Source: Azospirillum oryzae (GTDB taxonomy: Bacteria; Pseudomonadota; Alphaproteobacteria; Azospirillales; Azospirillaceae). From it: a stretch of 64,000 nt of DNA. This document shows positions 1-8,829 of this stretch, piece by piece (position 1 is the first letter of the stretch; every line of letters starts with the position of its first letter). Location of the stretch: contig NZ_VTTM01000004.1 of NCBI RefSeq assembly GCF_008364795.1, positions 36,770 to 100,769 on the forward strand, in the 5' to 3' direction. The notes under the pieces were generated by a model that had not been told where the DNA came from, searched no databases, and worked only from the letters and a program-made list of their open reading frames with translations. The translations under genes and the position numbers were made by a program.

Positions 1-609
1 CTGCACCACATCCCCTACAAGGGCTATCTGCTGGGACCAAAGCTGATCCAGCTTGGCATGAAGGCGCTGGAGCAGCGCCCGCTGGTCGCGATTGCCCGCC
101 CGCATATCGAGACATTGGCCGAGGCGACCGGCGACACCGTCCATCTCGGCGTCGAGGAGAATGGCGAGGTGTTCTACCTCGACAAGATTCCCGGCACCCG
201 TGGGCTGGAAATGCGGTCCCGCACCGGACAGCGCATGCCGCTCGCCTCCACCGGACTGGGCAAGGCGCTGATGCTGGGGATGCCGCCGGCGCGTTGGCAG
301 GCGCTTCATGCGCTGACCTGCCCGGCAGGGTCGCCCGCCGGCCGGCCACGTCCGGCCGAGTGGCCGGTGTTCGAGGAACAGTTGAGCCGCTATGTCGCCC
401 AGGGTTGGGCAATGGATTTGGAAGAGAACGAACTCGGCATCCGATGCGTCGCAGCGCCGGTGCGCGACGGCCGGAATCTGGTGGTGGCGGCGGTCAGCGT
501 CGCCAGCGCCGTCCCCTACATGCCCGAAGACCGCATGACGACGCTGGGACCGCTGGTCCGCGCGACGGCCGAGGCAATTTCCAAGGATCTGGGATGGACC
601 GAACCGTGA
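1..609 (+). CDS. IclR-family transcriptional regulator (5' end outside window)
   Basis: The reading frame is open from base 1, so the N-terminal helix-turn-helix lies before the window. The visible 202 residues begin inside the IclR linker (Y-L-L-G-P-K-L-I-Q-L-G) and continue through the effector-binding domain, with the family segments V-F-Y-L-D-K-I-P-G and P-L-A-S-T-G-L-G-K-A-L. IclR proteins sense small acids or aromatics and usually control the adjacent catabolic operon. The stop overlaps the start of the downstream kinase by 16 bases. Co-transcription with dgoK-dgoA makes a sugar-acid (2-keto-3-deoxygalactonate-related) effector likely; that effector is inferred. Confidence 0.93.
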   Translation: MHHIPYKGYLLGPKLIQLGMKALEQRPLVAIARPHIETLAEATGDTVHLGVEENGEVFYLDKIPGTRGLEMRSRTGQRMPLASTGLGKALMLGMPPARWQALHALTCPAGSPAGRPRPAEWPVFEEQLSRYVAQGWAMDLEENELGIRCVAAPVRDGRNLVVAAVSVASAVPYMPEDRMTTLGPLVRATAEAISKDLGWTEP

Positions 610-1643
610 CCTCCTCTGCCGGAACCACCTCCGACCACCCTGCATTGATCGCGCTGGATTGGGGCACGTCGAGCCTGCGCGGCTTCCTGCTGGACGGATC
701 CGCCCGCATATTGGCCGAGCGGTCGAACGGGCACGGCATCCAGAACCTGCCGCAGCCCGGCGCCGCGGGCTTCGATGCGGCACTGGCCGGGCTTTGCGGC
801 GATTGGCTGGACGCCCATCCCGCCCTGCCGGTGGTGGCCGGCGGCATGGTCGGCAGCGCCCAGGGCTGGGTCGAGGCGCCCTATGTCAGCACGCCGGCCG
901 ACGCGACGACGCTGGCCGACAAGGCGGCACGGGTCGAGACGGCGGCCGGCAGACGGATCCTGATCGCGCCGGGCGTCCTGCACGATCCTGGCGGCGGCGT
1001 TTCCGCCACTGCGATTCCCGATGTCATGCGGGGCGAGGAAATCCAGATCGCCGGCGCACTGGCCGAGAATACCGGTTGGGCGCGCAATGCCTGCGTCGCG
1101 ATGCCCGGCACCCATTCCAAATGGGTCCAGGTCGCCGACGGCCGCATCGCCGGCTTTTCCACCTTCATGACGGGCGAATTGTTCGCGATTCTGAAGACCC
1201 ACTCGCTGCTCGGCCGCCTGATGCCGGCCGGGGTCAACGCAACGCCGGAGGATGAGGAGGCGGCCTTCTCCATCGGCATCCGCGCCGCACAAACGGCCGG
1301 GCCGGGTGACCTGCCGCACCAGTTGTTCGCCACCCGCACGCTGGGGCTGACCAAACGCCTGCCGCCGGAAGCACTGGCGCATTACCTGTCGGGCCTGCTG
1401 ATCGGACACGAACTGCGGTCCGGTCTGGCTCTTCTGGCGGAGATGCCGACCGGCACGCCGCTGCTGCTGATCGGCGATCCGGCGCTTTGCCGCCGCTACA
1501 GCCGCGGCCTTGCCGCCTTCGGCGCCACACCTACCGCACTACTCGGCAACACCGCCCCCCGCGGCCTGTTCCAGTTCGCCGCCGCGGCCGGGCTTCTGCC
1601 CGCCGCGTCCGCCACGCCCTCCAGCATCAAGAGCGCACCATGA
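594..1643 (+). CDS. dgoK: 2-dehydro-3-deoxygalactonokinase
   Basis: Phosphorylates 2-keto-3-deoxy-D-galactonate to the 6-phospho form in the cytoplasm (De Ley-Doudoroff galactose/galactonate route). The N-terminus carries the phosphate-binding strand of the DGOK family (A-L-I-A-L-D-W-G-T-S-S-L-R-G, residues about 17-30). The middle has H-S-K-W-V-Q-V and a glycine-rich F-M-T-G-E-L-F segment. At 349 aa it is somewhat longer than the roughly 290-aa E. coli enzyme. The start is ATG 594, overlapping the IclR gene; GTG 606 is an alternative. The stop overlaps the aldolase start as ATGA, showing translational coupling. Confidence 0.93.
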   Translation: MDRTVTSSAGTTSDHPALIALDWGTSSLRGFLLDGSARILAERSNGHGIQNLPQPGAAGFDAALAGLCGDWLDAHPALPVVAGGMVGSAQGWVEAPYVSTPADATTLADKAARVETAAGRRILIAPGVLHDPGGGVSATAIPDVMRGEEIQIAGALAENTGWARNACVAMPGTHSKWVQVADGRIAGFSTFMTGELFAILKTHSLLGRLMPAGVNATPEDEEAAFSIGIRAAQTAGPGDLPHQLFATRTLGLTKRLPPEALAHYLSGLLIGHELRSGLALLAEMPTGTPLLLIGDPALCRRYSRGLAAFGATPTALLGNTAPRGLFQFAAAAGLLPAASATPSSIKSAP

Positions 1644-2293
1644 CAGAGCTTTCGCTTTCCGCCCGCGTCGATGCGGCCTTCGCCGCCCTGCCGCTGGTCG
1701 CGATCCTGCGCGGTCTCACCCCGGCGGAGGCTGTGCCTGCGGCCAATGCACTCTATGACGCCGGCTTCCGCCTGATCGAGGTGCCGCTGAACTCCCCCGA
1801 TCCGTTCGACAGCATCGAGGCCATCCGCCGCGCCCTGCCGCAGGATGCGCTGGTCGGGGCCGGGACGGTCCTGGCGCTGGATCAGGTCGACCGGCTGGCC
1901 GCCATCGGCGCCGATCTGGTGGTGATGCCGCATGCGGACACTGCGATCATCCGCGCCGCCAAGTCGCGGTCGATGATCTGTGTTCCGGGCGTCGCCACGG
2001 CGACGGAGGCCTTCGCGGCGCTCGCCGCCGGCGCCGATGCGCTGAAGCTGTTCCCGGCGGAGCAGATCACCCCGCCGGTGGTGAAGGCGTTGCGCGCGGT
2101 GGTTCCGCACAGCGTGCGGCTGCTCCCCGTCGGCGGCATCACGCCCGATACCATGCAGCCCTACCGCGCGGCGGGTGCGGCCGGCTTCGGCCTCGGATCC
2201 GCCCTCTACAGTCCCGGCCTGCCGGTAGCCGAACTGGCCGCCCGCGCCGCCCGCTTCGCACAGGCTTGGGCGGAGGGGACCGTCGCCCGCTGA
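1640..2293 (+). CDS. dgoA: 2-dehydro-3-deoxy-6-phosphogalactonate aldolase
   Basis: Class I aldolase that splits 2-keto-3-deoxy-6-phosphogalactonate into pyruvate and glyceraldehyde-3-phosphate. The 217-aa protein has the KDPG/KDPGal aldolase signatures: I-E-V-P-L-N-S-P (about 46-53), V-G-A-G-T-V-L (72-78) and G-A-D-A-L-K-L-F-P-A. In the last segment Lys136 is the expected Schiff-base lysine. The L-N-S-P form is typical of the galactonate rather than the gluconate (KDPG) branch. The gene follows dgoK with a 4-base ATGA overlap, so kinase and aldolase are made together. Confidence 0.94.
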   Translation: MTELSLSARVDAAFAALPLVAILRGLTPAEAVPAANALYDAGFRLIEVPLNSPDPFDSIEAIRRALPQDALVGAGTVLALDQVDRLAAIGADLVVMPHADTAIIRAAKSRSMICVPGVATATEAFAALAAGADALKLFPAEQITPPVVKALRAVVPHSVRLLPVGGITPDTMQPYRAAGAAGFGLGSALYSPGLPVAELAARAARFAQAWAEGTVAR

Positions 2294-2358
2294 TTTCGCT
2301 TTCCATTTTCGCCATCCAACGACCGGCGTACACGCCGGCGCACCACAGAGGGAATCCC

Positions 2359-3348
2359 ATGAAGGTCACCAATCGCCTTTCCCGCCGTGCACTGACGGTC
2401 GGCCTGTCCGCGGGCGTGCTGATCGCCGGCGCCGCGACCCTGCCCGGTGCGGCCTTTGCCGCCGACTATCCGACGAAGCCGATCGAGCTGATCGTCCCCT
2501 ACGCCGCCGGCGGCGGCACCGACCTCGTCGCCCGTGCCTTCGCCGACGCGGCGAAGAAGCATCTGCCGCAGCCGATCGGCGTGGTCAACAAGACTGGCGG
2601 CGGCGGTGCCGTCGGCCTGACCGAGATCATGGCCGCCCGCCCCGACGGCTATAAGATCGGCATGGGAACGGTGGAGATCACCCTGCTGCCGCATATGGGC
2701 GTCGCCCGCTTCACCGTGGACGACTTCACCCCGATTGCCCGACTGAATGCGGAGCCGAGTGCGATCACCGTCAAGGCCGACTCGCCCTGGAAGACCTTCG
2801 AGGAGTTCCTGGACTACGCCAAGGCCAACCCCGGCAAGGTGCGTATCGGCAACTCCGGAACCGGTGCCATCTGGCACCTCGCTGCCGAAGCGCTTGCGGA
2901 CAAGACCGGCACCAGCTTCAACCATGTGCCCTTCGACGGTGCCAATCCGGCCGTGACCTCGCTGCTGGGCGGCCATATCGAGGCGGTATCGGTCAGCCCG
3001 GCCGAGGTATCGAGCCAACTCGCCGCCGGCCAACTGCGCATGCTGGCCATCATGGCCGATCAGCGCCAGAAGGCTTTCCCCGACGTGCCCACGCTGAAGG
3101 AGAAGGGCATCGACCTGACCGTCGCCACCTGGCGCGGCATCGTCGTGCCGAAGAAGACTCCGGCCGCGGTCGTCGAAACCCTGCGCACCGCCAGCAAGGC
3201 CGCGGCGGAGGACCAGAGCTTCCGCGACCAGCTGGCCAAGATGAACCTGACCTGGGCCTATGCCGACGGTCCCGAGTTCGGTCAGGTCATGCAGAAGGAC
3301 AATGCCTTCTTCAAGGGCATGATGACCAAGCTGGGCATGGCGAAGTAA
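2359..3348 (+). CDS. tctC: TTT-system periplasmic solute-binding protein (TctC/Bug family)
   Basis: Periplasmic receptor of a tripartite tricarboxylate-type transporter. The 329-aa chain starts with a cleavable signal peptide: R-R near residue 10, a hydrophobic core at 13-32, and likely cleavage after A-F-A at 34. The canonical Bug-family start Y-P-T-K-P-I-E-L-I-V-P-Y-A-A-G-G-G-T-D follows, then G-N-S-G-T-G-A-I-W-H and a C-terminal half ending in G-M-A-K. The ATG lies behind an AGAGGGA ribosome site, 65 bases after dgoA. Its place between sugar-acid enzymes and tctBA suggests a sugar acid or related carboxylate as ligand (inference). Confidence 0.94.
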   Translation: MKVTNRLSRRALTVGLSAGVLIAGAATLPGAAFAADYPTKPIELIVPYAAGGGTDLVARAFADAAKKHLPQPIGVVNKTGGGGAVGLTEIMAARPDGYKIGMGTVEITLLPHMGVARFTVDDFTPIARLNAEPSAITVKADSPWKTFEEFLDYAKANPGKVRIGNSGTGAIWHLAAEALADKTGTSFNHVPFDGANPAVTSLLGGHIEAVSVSPAEVSSQLAAGQLRMLAIMADQRQKAFPDVPTLKEKGIDLTVATWRGIVVPKKTPAAVVETLRTASKAAAEDQSFRDQLAKMNLTWAYADGPEFGQVMQKDNAFFKGMMTKLGMAK

Positions 3349-3362
3349 CGCCTGACCGAACA

Positions 3363-3395
3363 GACCCCGGTGGTCCGCCGCCGGGGTCGCCTTTT
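3363..3395 (+). terminator. Intra-operon hairpin after tctC
   Basis: A perfect 8-bp stem (GACCCCGG at 3363-3370 with CCGGGGTC at 3381-3388) is followed by TTTT at 3392-3395. It lies between the binding-protein gene and tctB. Partial termination or 3'-end protection here would make the abundant receptor exceed the membrane subunits, as is common for such operons. Confidence 0.6.
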
Positions 3396-3414
3396 CGGTT
3401 GAGGAGACCGGACC

Positions 3415-3951
3415 ATGAGCAACCCGTCCGCCGGGAGCGAACGCCCCGGCTCCAGCGATGATGCCGTCAACGCCATGCCGTTGACGACGAAGATCGCAAA
3501 TCTGGTGATCTCCGTCGTGCTGATCGCGGTCGCCGCGTCGGCCATCGCCACGACCTCCGATTTTCCGAAAAGCATGCTCGCCGCCGATGTCGGCGCCGCG
3601 CGCTTCCCGATCATTCATTCCGGCGCGCTGATCCTGCTGTGCCTGATCCTGATTGCCAACACTTTGCGCGCACCCACCGCCCCCGCCGCCGATGGGCAAG
3701 TGCGCGTCGGCATTGCCGGCTATGCCGGTGTCGCGCTGGGCATGCTGGCGACCGCCGCCTGCATCGCCGCCATGGAGCATGTCGGCTACGGCCCCGCCAC
3801 TGCCGTCTACATGGCGGTCATCATGGCGCTGATGGGACAGCGCAGTCCGGTCTGGAATCCGGTTCTCGCAGTCGGCGTGACCGCGCTGGTCTACGGCGTC
3901 TTCCATTACATGCTGCAGGTGCCGCTGCCGGTGGGGAGCCTGTTCGAATGA
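3415..3951 (+). CDS. tctB: TTT-system small membrane subunit TctB
   Basis: Small integral membrane subunit of the tripartite tricarboxylate transporter. The 178-aa protein has a polar N-terminus and then four to five hydrophobic segments at roughly 27-46, 65-83, 98-118, 123-140 and 147-165, as expected for TctB. Sequence conservation in this family is weak, so the call rests on length, topology and position between tctC and tctA. The ATG follows a strong GAGGAGA ribosome site. A DUF1468-type small subunit is the same thing under another name. Confidence 0.88.
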   Translation: MSNPSAGSERPGSSDDAVNAMPLTTKIANLVISVVLIAVAASAIATTSDFPKSMLAADVGAARFPIIHSGALILLCLILIANTLRAPTAPAADGQVRVGIAGYAGVALGMLATAACIAAMEHVGYGPATAVYMAVIMALMGQRSPVWNPVLAVGVTALVYGVFHYMLQVPLPVGSLFE

Positions 3952-4002
3952 CCCGCACTCTCCACTCCGTCGCGCCCCTCTGCCCGGTGGGAGATAGCCG
4001 CC

Positions 4003-5532
4003 ATGCATGAACTTGACCTTCTGATGAGCGGCTTCGCCACGTTGGCGTCGAATCCGCTGGCGCTGCTTCTGGCTCTGGTCGGCGTAACGCTGGGCATCGT
4101 CATCGGTGCCCTGCCCGGCCTGACCGCGACCATGGGCGTCGCCATCCTGCTGCCCTTCACCTTCGGCATGGACCCGGTGTCCGGCCTGCTAATGATTTCC
4201 GGGGTGTTCTTCGGCGGCGTCTATGGCGGGTCGGTGACGGCGATCCTGCTGCGCATCCCCGGCACCCCGGCCGCCGCCGCCACGGCCCTGGACGGGTTCG
4301 AGTTGACCAGGAAGGGCATGGCGGGAGTGGCGCTCGGCACGGCGACGCTGTCCTCCTTCCTCGGCGGCACCGCCAGCATTTTCGTGCTGATCTTCATGGC
4401 CCCGATCCTGGCCGGCTTCGCCCTTGAGTTCAGTGCGCCGGAGAGCTTCGCGCTGGCCGTCTTCGGATTGAGCATCATCGCCAGCATCTCCGGCCGCTCG
4501 GTCATCAAGGGCCTGATCGCCGGCTTCCTTGGGCTGCTGATCGCCACCGTCGGCATGGACCCGATGGACGGATTTCCCCGCTTCACCGGCGGCTATACCG
4601 AGTTGTTCAACGTTCCCTTCATCCCGGTGATGATCGGCCTGTTCGCCGCGGCCGAAGCCTTCAAGACGCTGGAGGATCCGAAGGTCCGCCTGGGAATGGC
4701 GGCGGCGCTGGGCCGCATCCTGCCGGACTGGCCGACCTACCGCCGCATGCTGGGTACGGTGGCACGCTCCTCCGGCCTCGGCATCGTGATCGGCATCATA
4801 CCCGGCGCCGGCGCCGACATCGCCGCCTATGTCGCCTATAACGAGGCCAAGCGGTTCAGCCGGACGCCGGAGAATTACGGCAAGGGCGAACTGGCCGGCG
4901 TCGCCGCATGCGAAGCCGGTGCCAACGGCTGCACCGGCGGCGCGCTGCTGACCATGCTGACGCTGGGAATTCCGGGAGATGCAGTGACCGCGGTGATGCT
5001 GGGCGCTCTGACTCTGCAGGGATTGCAGCCGGGACCGCTGCTGTTGAAGGACCATGCGGATCTGGTCTTCACCCTGTTCGCCGGCATGCTGTTCTGCTAC
5101 GTCGCCATGCTGGTCATCGGGCTGGCCTCCCTGCGCTTCATGGGCCGGGTGCTGCAGATGCCGAAGTCGGTGCTGACGCCGGTGATTCTGGTCCTGTGCA
5201 TCGTCGGCACCTATGCCATCAACAACAGCCTGTTCGACATCGGCGTCATGCTGGCGGCGGGTGTCGCCGGATACTTCATGCAGAAGTGGGACTTCCCGGC
5301 CTCCCCGGTGGTGCTGGCCTTGATCATGGGACCGATGGCGGAAGCCAATTTCCGCCGGGCGCTGTCACTCTCCAGCGGAAGCTACGACTTCCTCTACACC
5401 CGGCCGATCACCGTGGTGCTGCTGTCGGTGGCCGTCCTGACCCTGCTGCTGCCGCTGGTGAAGCGCTGGCGCGCCCACCGGATGGAGAGCCGCCGGCCCG
5501 GCGCCACCAGTCCCCTCCATCAAATCAAGTGA
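4003..5532 (+). CDS. tctA: TTT-system large permease TctA
   Basis: Twelve-helix permease that carries the substrate across the inner membrane with tctB and the TctC receptor. At 509 aa it has normal family length. Conserved TctA segments are visible: G-A-L-P-G-L-T-A-T-M-G-V near residue 29, G-G-V-Y-G-G-S-V-T-A-I-L-L-R-I-P-G-T-P near 69, and G-I-I-P-G-A-G-A-D-I-A near 265. The gene starts 51 bases after tctB. Together the three genes form a complete TTT importer embedded in the dgo operon. Confidence 0.95.
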   Translation: MHELDLLMSGFATLASNPLALLLALVGVTLGIVIGALPGLTATMGVAILLPFTFGMDPVSGLLMISGVFFGGVYGGSVTAILLRIPGTPAAAATALDGFELTRKGMAGVALGTATLSSFLGGTASIFVLIFMAPILAGFALEFSAPESFALAVFGLSIIASISGRSVIKGLIAGFLGLLIATVGMDPMDGFPRFTGGYTELFNVPFIPVMIGLFAAAEAFKTLEDPKVRLGMAAALGRILPDWPTYRRMLGTVARSSGLGIVIGIIPGAGADIAAYVAYNEAKRFSRTPENYGKGELAGVAACEAGANGCTGGALLTMLTLGIPGDAVTAVMLGALTLQGLQPGPLLLKDHADLVFTLFAGMLFCYVAMLVIGLASLRFMGRVLQMPKSVLTPVILVLCIVGTYAINNSLFDIGVMLAAGVAGYFMQKWDFPASPVVLALIMGPMAEANFRRALSLSSGSYDFLYTRPITVVLLSVAVLTLLLPLVKRWRAHRMESRRPGATSPLHQIK

Positions 5533-5560
5533 ATCAAGCCTGACAGTGAGGAACCTGCCT

Positions 5561-6337
5561 ATGTTCGACGATCTGAAAGGCCGCCGTGTCCTCGTCACCG
5601 GCTCGACCCAGGGGATCGGGCTGGCCGCGGCTCAGGCTTTCGCCCGCTGCGGCGCCAAGGTCGGCATCAACGGCCGCAAGGCGCCGGCCGATCTCACCTC
5701 CACCCTTGCCGCGATGGAGCAGGCCGGCGGCGAGGCTGCCTTCTTCGCCGGCGACCTCAGAGACAGCGCCGCCTGCAAGGCGGTGGTGGACGCCTTCGTC
5801 GAGCGGTTCGGCGGCATCGACGTTCTGATCAACAATGCCGGCGGGCTGGTCGCCCGCAAGCCGCTGGAGGAGATCGACGACGAGTTCTTCGACGCGGTGA
5901 CCGACCTGAACGCCCGCTCCGCCCTGATGACCACCAAGCACGCCCTGCCCCATCTGCGCCGGTCGGCCAAGGACAGCGGCCAGACCGCATCGGTGATCCT
6001 GGTCGGGTCGGTCGCCGGCTATACCGGCGGCGGGCCGGGCGCCGGGCTGTATGGGGCGGCCAAGGCGTGGCTGCACAACATCCAGAAGAACTGGGTCGCC
6101 TTCCACACCAAGGAGGGCATCCGCTTCAACACCGTGTCGCCGGGCACCTTCGACACCGCTTTCCACGCCGACAAGGACGAGGCGGCCAAGGCCCGCGTGT
6201 CGACCGGCATCCCGATGGGCCGCTTCGGCAAGCCGGAGGAATGCGCACCGACCTTCCTGTTCTTCGCCTCCCATGCCTGCTCCGGCTACATCACCGGACA
6301 GGTTCTGGACGTGAACGGCGGCCAGTTCATGCCGTGA
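5561..6337 (+). CDS. SDR-family NAD(P)-dependent oxidoreductase
   Basis: Classical short-chain dehydrogenase of 258 aa. It shows the cofactor motif T-G-S-T-Q-G-I-G (13-20), N-N-A-G after strand 4, the catalytic serine in G-S-V-A-G, the Y-G-A-A-K active-site Tyr and Lys, and the N-G-G-Q C-terminus. ATG 5561 is preferred to GTG 5546 because GTGAGGA, the ribosome site, lies 8 bases before it. It sits 28 bases behind tctA. It probably oxidises a sugar or sugar acid brought in by the TTT system; the exact substrate cannot be read from sequence. Confidence 0.93.
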   Translation: MFDDLKGRRVLVTGSTQGIGLAAAQAFARCGAKVGINGRKAPADLTSTLAAMEQAGGEAAFFAGDLRDSAACKAVVDAFVERFGGIDVLINNAGGLVARKPLEEIDDEFFDAVTDLNARSALMTTKHALPHLRRSAKDSGQTASVILVGSVAGYTGGGPGAGLYGAAKAWLHNIQKNWVAFHTKEGIRFNTVSPGTFDTAFHADKDEAAKARVSTGIPMGRFGKPEECAPTFLFFASHACSGYITGQVLDVNGGQFMP

Positions 6338-6417
6338 AGGGCGGGACCGGCAGGGGACTGCAGGACAAGCGCCGCTCCACGCTGTTGTCGGAAGACACGG
6401 GCAGGAGATGGACGACC

Positions 6418-7323
6418 ATGGCCACGCAAATCCCCTTGTCGGAGGACAGCAGCGCGATCGATCCGGCGCTCGACGCGCTGCGCAACGACCATACGCACGA
6501 GATCGCGCCCGACATCGCCTATCGGCGGCTCGGCATCGTCAATGTGGTGTTCTGGGGGCCGCCGCGAGCCGGCGATCGCGAATGGATGCTGATCGACACC
6601 GGACTGATCGGCACCAAGGGCTTCATCCGCAGCGCGGCGGCGGAGCGGTTCGGCCGCGACTCCCGCCCTGCCGCCATCGTCATGACCCACGGCCATTTCG
6701 ACCATGTCGGGGCTCTGGAGCATCTGGCGGAAGAGTGGGATGCCCCGGTCTACGCCCACCCGTTGGAACACCCCTATCTGAACGGTCGGGCCGCCTACCC
6801 GCCCGGCGACCCGTCGGTTGGCGGCGGAGCGATGGCCGCGTTGGCACGCTTCTACCCACGCAAGCCGGTGGATGTCGGATCGCGCCTGCGTGCCTTGCCG
6901 GAGGATGGCTCGGTCCCGGGGATGCCGGGCTGGCGCTGGGTTCACACGCCGGGTCACAGCGTCGGCCATGTCTCCTTCTGGCGGGAGCAGGACCGCTCGA
7001 TGATCGTCGGCGACGCTTTCGTCACCACCGGGCAGGAGTCGGCCTATGCGGTGGCGGTGCAGCGGGCGGAAATGCATGGACCGCCGATGTACTTCACGGT
7101 GGAATGGGACAAGGCCAAGGATTCGGTGGCTCGGCTGGCGGCCCTGGAACCTGAACTGGTCATCACCGGCCATGGCGAACCGATGAAGGGGGCCGAGATG
7201 CGCGCCGCCCTGCACCGGCTCGCTGGCGAGTTCGGCAGCATCGCCATCCCGCGGCAGGGCATCTATCTGGAAAAGCCGGCACGTGCCGAGGACCGCAGTG
7301 CTTACCGCGCTCCGGAGGAATGA
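6418..7323 (+). CDS. Metallo-beta-lactamase-fold hydrolase
   Basis: 301-aa protein with the zinc-binding signature of the superfamily: H-G-H-F-D-H near residue 91, a second-shell H-T-P-G-H-S-V-G-H near 178, V-G-D-A-F further on, and a C-terminal T-G-H-G-E-P. The fold covers lactonases, glyoxalase II and related thioesterases. As last gene of a sugar-acid operon, lactone hydrolysis after sugar oxidation by the upstream SDR is an attractive guess, not shown. AGGAG lies 10 bases before ATG 6418. An N-terminal extension in the same frame has no ribosome site and overlaps the SDR gene. Confidence 0.9.
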   Translation: MATQIPLSEDSSAIDPALDALRNDHTHEIAPDIAYRRLGIVNVVFWGPPRAGDREWMLIDTGLIGTKGFIRSAAAERFGRDSRPAAIVMTHGHFDHVGALEHLAEEWDAPVYAHPLEHPYLNGRAAYPPGDPSVGGGAMAALARFYPRKPVDVGSRLRALPEDGSVPGMPGWRWVHTPGHSVGHVSFWREQDRSMIVGDAFVTTGQESAYAVAVQRAEMHGPPMYFTVEWDKAKDSVARLAALEPELVITGHGEPMKGAEMRAALHRLAGEFGSIAIPRQGIYLEKPARAEDRSAYRAPEE

Positions 7324-7343
7324 GACGTCCCTGCTTTTCATGC

Positions 7344-7379
7344 CACGAACACCGGGTGCTCGCCACCCCGGTGTTCGTG
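7344..7379. terminator. 13-bp inverted repeat between convergent genes
   Basis: Perfect arms CACGAACACCGGG (7344-7356) and CCCGGTGTTCGTG (7367-7379) around a 10-base loop. It lies between the ends of the hydrolase (+) and the tautomerase (-). There is no T-run on either side, so it is a candidate bidirectional terminator or 3'-end stabiliser rather than a classical intrinsic terminator. Confidence 0.5.
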
Positions 7380-7425
7380 TGACGTGCCGTGGCAGGCGCC
7401 CATCGAAGGGGCACCGGCCATTGCG

Positions 7426-7806
7426 TCAGGCATATTGGGCAACGCCGTTGCCAAGCGACCAGTTCTCCTTGGCGACTTCGACGATGTTCACGAACACGTC
7501 CTGCGGCCGAATGCCGGGATTGTCGCCGAGCAACTCCACGATCCGCCCGTACAGCGCCTTTTTCTGCTCCACAGTGCGGGTGTTGTTCGCCGTAATCTGT
7601 ATGTATATGAGGTCATCCCCGCGAGGAACGCCGAGATAAGATACACTGTAACGGAAGTTTGCTGCATCATGTTCGGTTATGGTCATGAATTGATCGTCTT
7701 CCGGCACGTTGAATGTTTCGTGCATCGCCCGGTATATTCCGTCGAAGATTGCCTGCCGGTACGACTCTGACTTTCCAACGCGCAGCGAGATATGAACGAG
7801 CGGCAT
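7426..7806 (-). CDS. Tautomerase-family protein (cis-CaaD/MSAD-like, Tautomerase_2)
   Basis: 126-aa protein of the tautomerase superfamily. Removing the initiator Met exposes Pro1 (M-P-L-V-H-I-S-L), the family's catalytic base. The double-length subunit with F-R-Y-S-V-S-Y-L-G and D-V-F-V-N-I-V-E-V-A-K-E-N-W fits the Tautomerase_2 group rather than the 60-aa 4-oxalocrotonate tautomerases. The ATG has AAGGA six bases upstream; a 19-codon extension is ignored because it would bury Pro1. It is divergent from a LysR regulator 94 bases away, the usual arrangement for a regulated target. Substrate unknown. Confidence 0.9.
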   Translation of the reverse strand: MPLVHISLRVGKSESYRQAIFDGIYRAMHETFNVPEDDQFMTITEHDAANFRYSVSYLGVPRGDDLIYIQITANNTRTVEQKKALYGRIVELLGDNPGIRPQDVFVNIVEVAKENWSLGNGVAQYA

Positions 7807-7876
7807 CGCTATTCCTTTCCATGAAGTCCTTCTTGACAATATGGGCCGACCGGTCATTTTCATATGCTATGCATTC

Positions 7877-7891
7877 TTATATCTAAGATAA
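7877..7891. promoter_or_regulatory. Candidate LysR box (T-N11-A type)
   Basis: TTAT-N7-ATAA inverted repeat centred on ATCTAAGAT in the 94-base divergent region between the tautomerase and the LysR gene. It ends 9 bases before the regulator start. Fits the LysR T-N11-A pattern and the position expected for autorepression with activation of the divergent gene. Confidence 0.45.
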
Positions 7892-7900
7892 CGAACGAAA

Positions 7901-8758
7901 ATGATGGACCACCCTCTCGACCTCGATGCGGTCCGGGCCTTCGTGCATATCGCCGAACTGGAGAGTTTTACGCGCGCGGCCGAGGCGATGCGCACGACAC
8001 AGGCCGCGGTCAGCCTGAAGCTGAAGCGTCTCGAAGAACGGCTTGGGTGCCGCCTGTTAGAGCGGACGCCACGCCATGTCCAACTGTCGGCACGCGGTGC
8101 CTCCTTTCTCGATCATGCCCGCGACCTGCTGGAGGCACATGATCGCGCTTTGGCGTCGCTGACGCGGGGGCGCCAGCGCATCGCCATCGGCATCAGCGAC
8201 CACGTGGCTGGGCCGGAGCTTCCATCCTTGATCGCCCGAATGAACGCGCAGGATCCGCAGTTGGTGATCGAAATCCGAATCGGTTCGTCGGGCGACCTGC
8301 TTCAGAGTTTCGACCGGCGGGAACTCGACACGGTGATCGTCCGCCTGCATGCAGGGCGGGACGACGGCCAACTCCTCGCGGAAGAACAGTTCGGCTGGTT
8401 CGCGGCGCCGAACTGGCAGCATCGGGCAGACGAACCCCTGCCGATCGCCACTATGGCCGAGCCTTGCGGGGTTCGGGCATTGGCCGGGCAGCTACTCGAC
8501 GCGGCCGGCGTGCCTTGGACCGAGATTTTCGTCGGTGGCGGCGTGACCGCGGTGGCGGCGGCCGTTACAGCCGGGCTCGGCGTCGCGGCGCTGTCTCCGC
8601 GCATGGTGCCGTTCGGCGCGGTCGATGTCGGCCCGAAGCTCGGGCTTCCGGTCTTGCCGCGCTTGCCGGTGGTTCTGCACACGAGGGTGAAGAATGGGCG
8701 GCCGCGCGAGGCGCTGGACGGACTTTCGGCCGCCTTCAAAAGTGCGGTCCGGAACTGA
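7901..8758 (+). CDS. LysR-family transcriptional regulator
   Basis: 285-aa regulator. The N-terminal winged helix-turn-helix is typical (A-F-V-H-I-A-E-L-E-S-F-T-R-A-A-E-A, then Q-A-A-V-S-L-K-L-K-R-L-E), and a periplasmic-binding-like effector domain starts near residue 85. It is divergent from the tautomerase, which is its most likely target. The effector is unknown. Two adjacent ATGs open the gene; the first is used here. Confidence 0.93.
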   Translation: MMDHPLDLDAVRAFVHIAELESFTRAAEAMRTTQAAVSLKLKRLEERLGCRLLERTPRHVQLSARGASFLDHARDLLEAHDRALASLTRGRQRIAIGISDHVAGPELPSLIARMNAQDPQLVIEIRIGSSGDLLQSFDRRELDTVIVRLHAGRDDGQLLAEEQFGWFAAPNWQHRADEPLPIATMAEPCGVRALAGQLLDAAGVPWTEIFVGGGVTAVAAAVTAGLGVAALSPRMVPFGAVDVGPKLGLPVLPRLPVVLHTRVKNGRPREALDGLSAAFKSAVRN

Positions 8759-8770
8759 CGCTGCAAAATG

Positions 8771-8806
8771 AAAACCCCCGCCGGATCGCTCCGGCGGGGG
8801 TTTTCA
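8771..8806. terminator. Bidirectional intrinsic terminator
   Basis: AAAACCCCCGCCGG, a short GATCGCT loop, then CCGGCGGGGGTTTT: a GC-rich stem flanked by A4 and T4 tracts, so it works on both strands. It serves the LysR gene (+) and acnB (-), which converge here. Confidence 0.85.
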
Positions 8807-8829
8807 TTACCGACCGCTGTGTCCGGCTA

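Noticed and set aside
294..593. Upstream extension of dgoK by 100 codons
   Set aside because: It overlaps the IclR gene in another frame, is Arg/Gly-rich and has no family similarity; the family start is near residue 101 of that frame.
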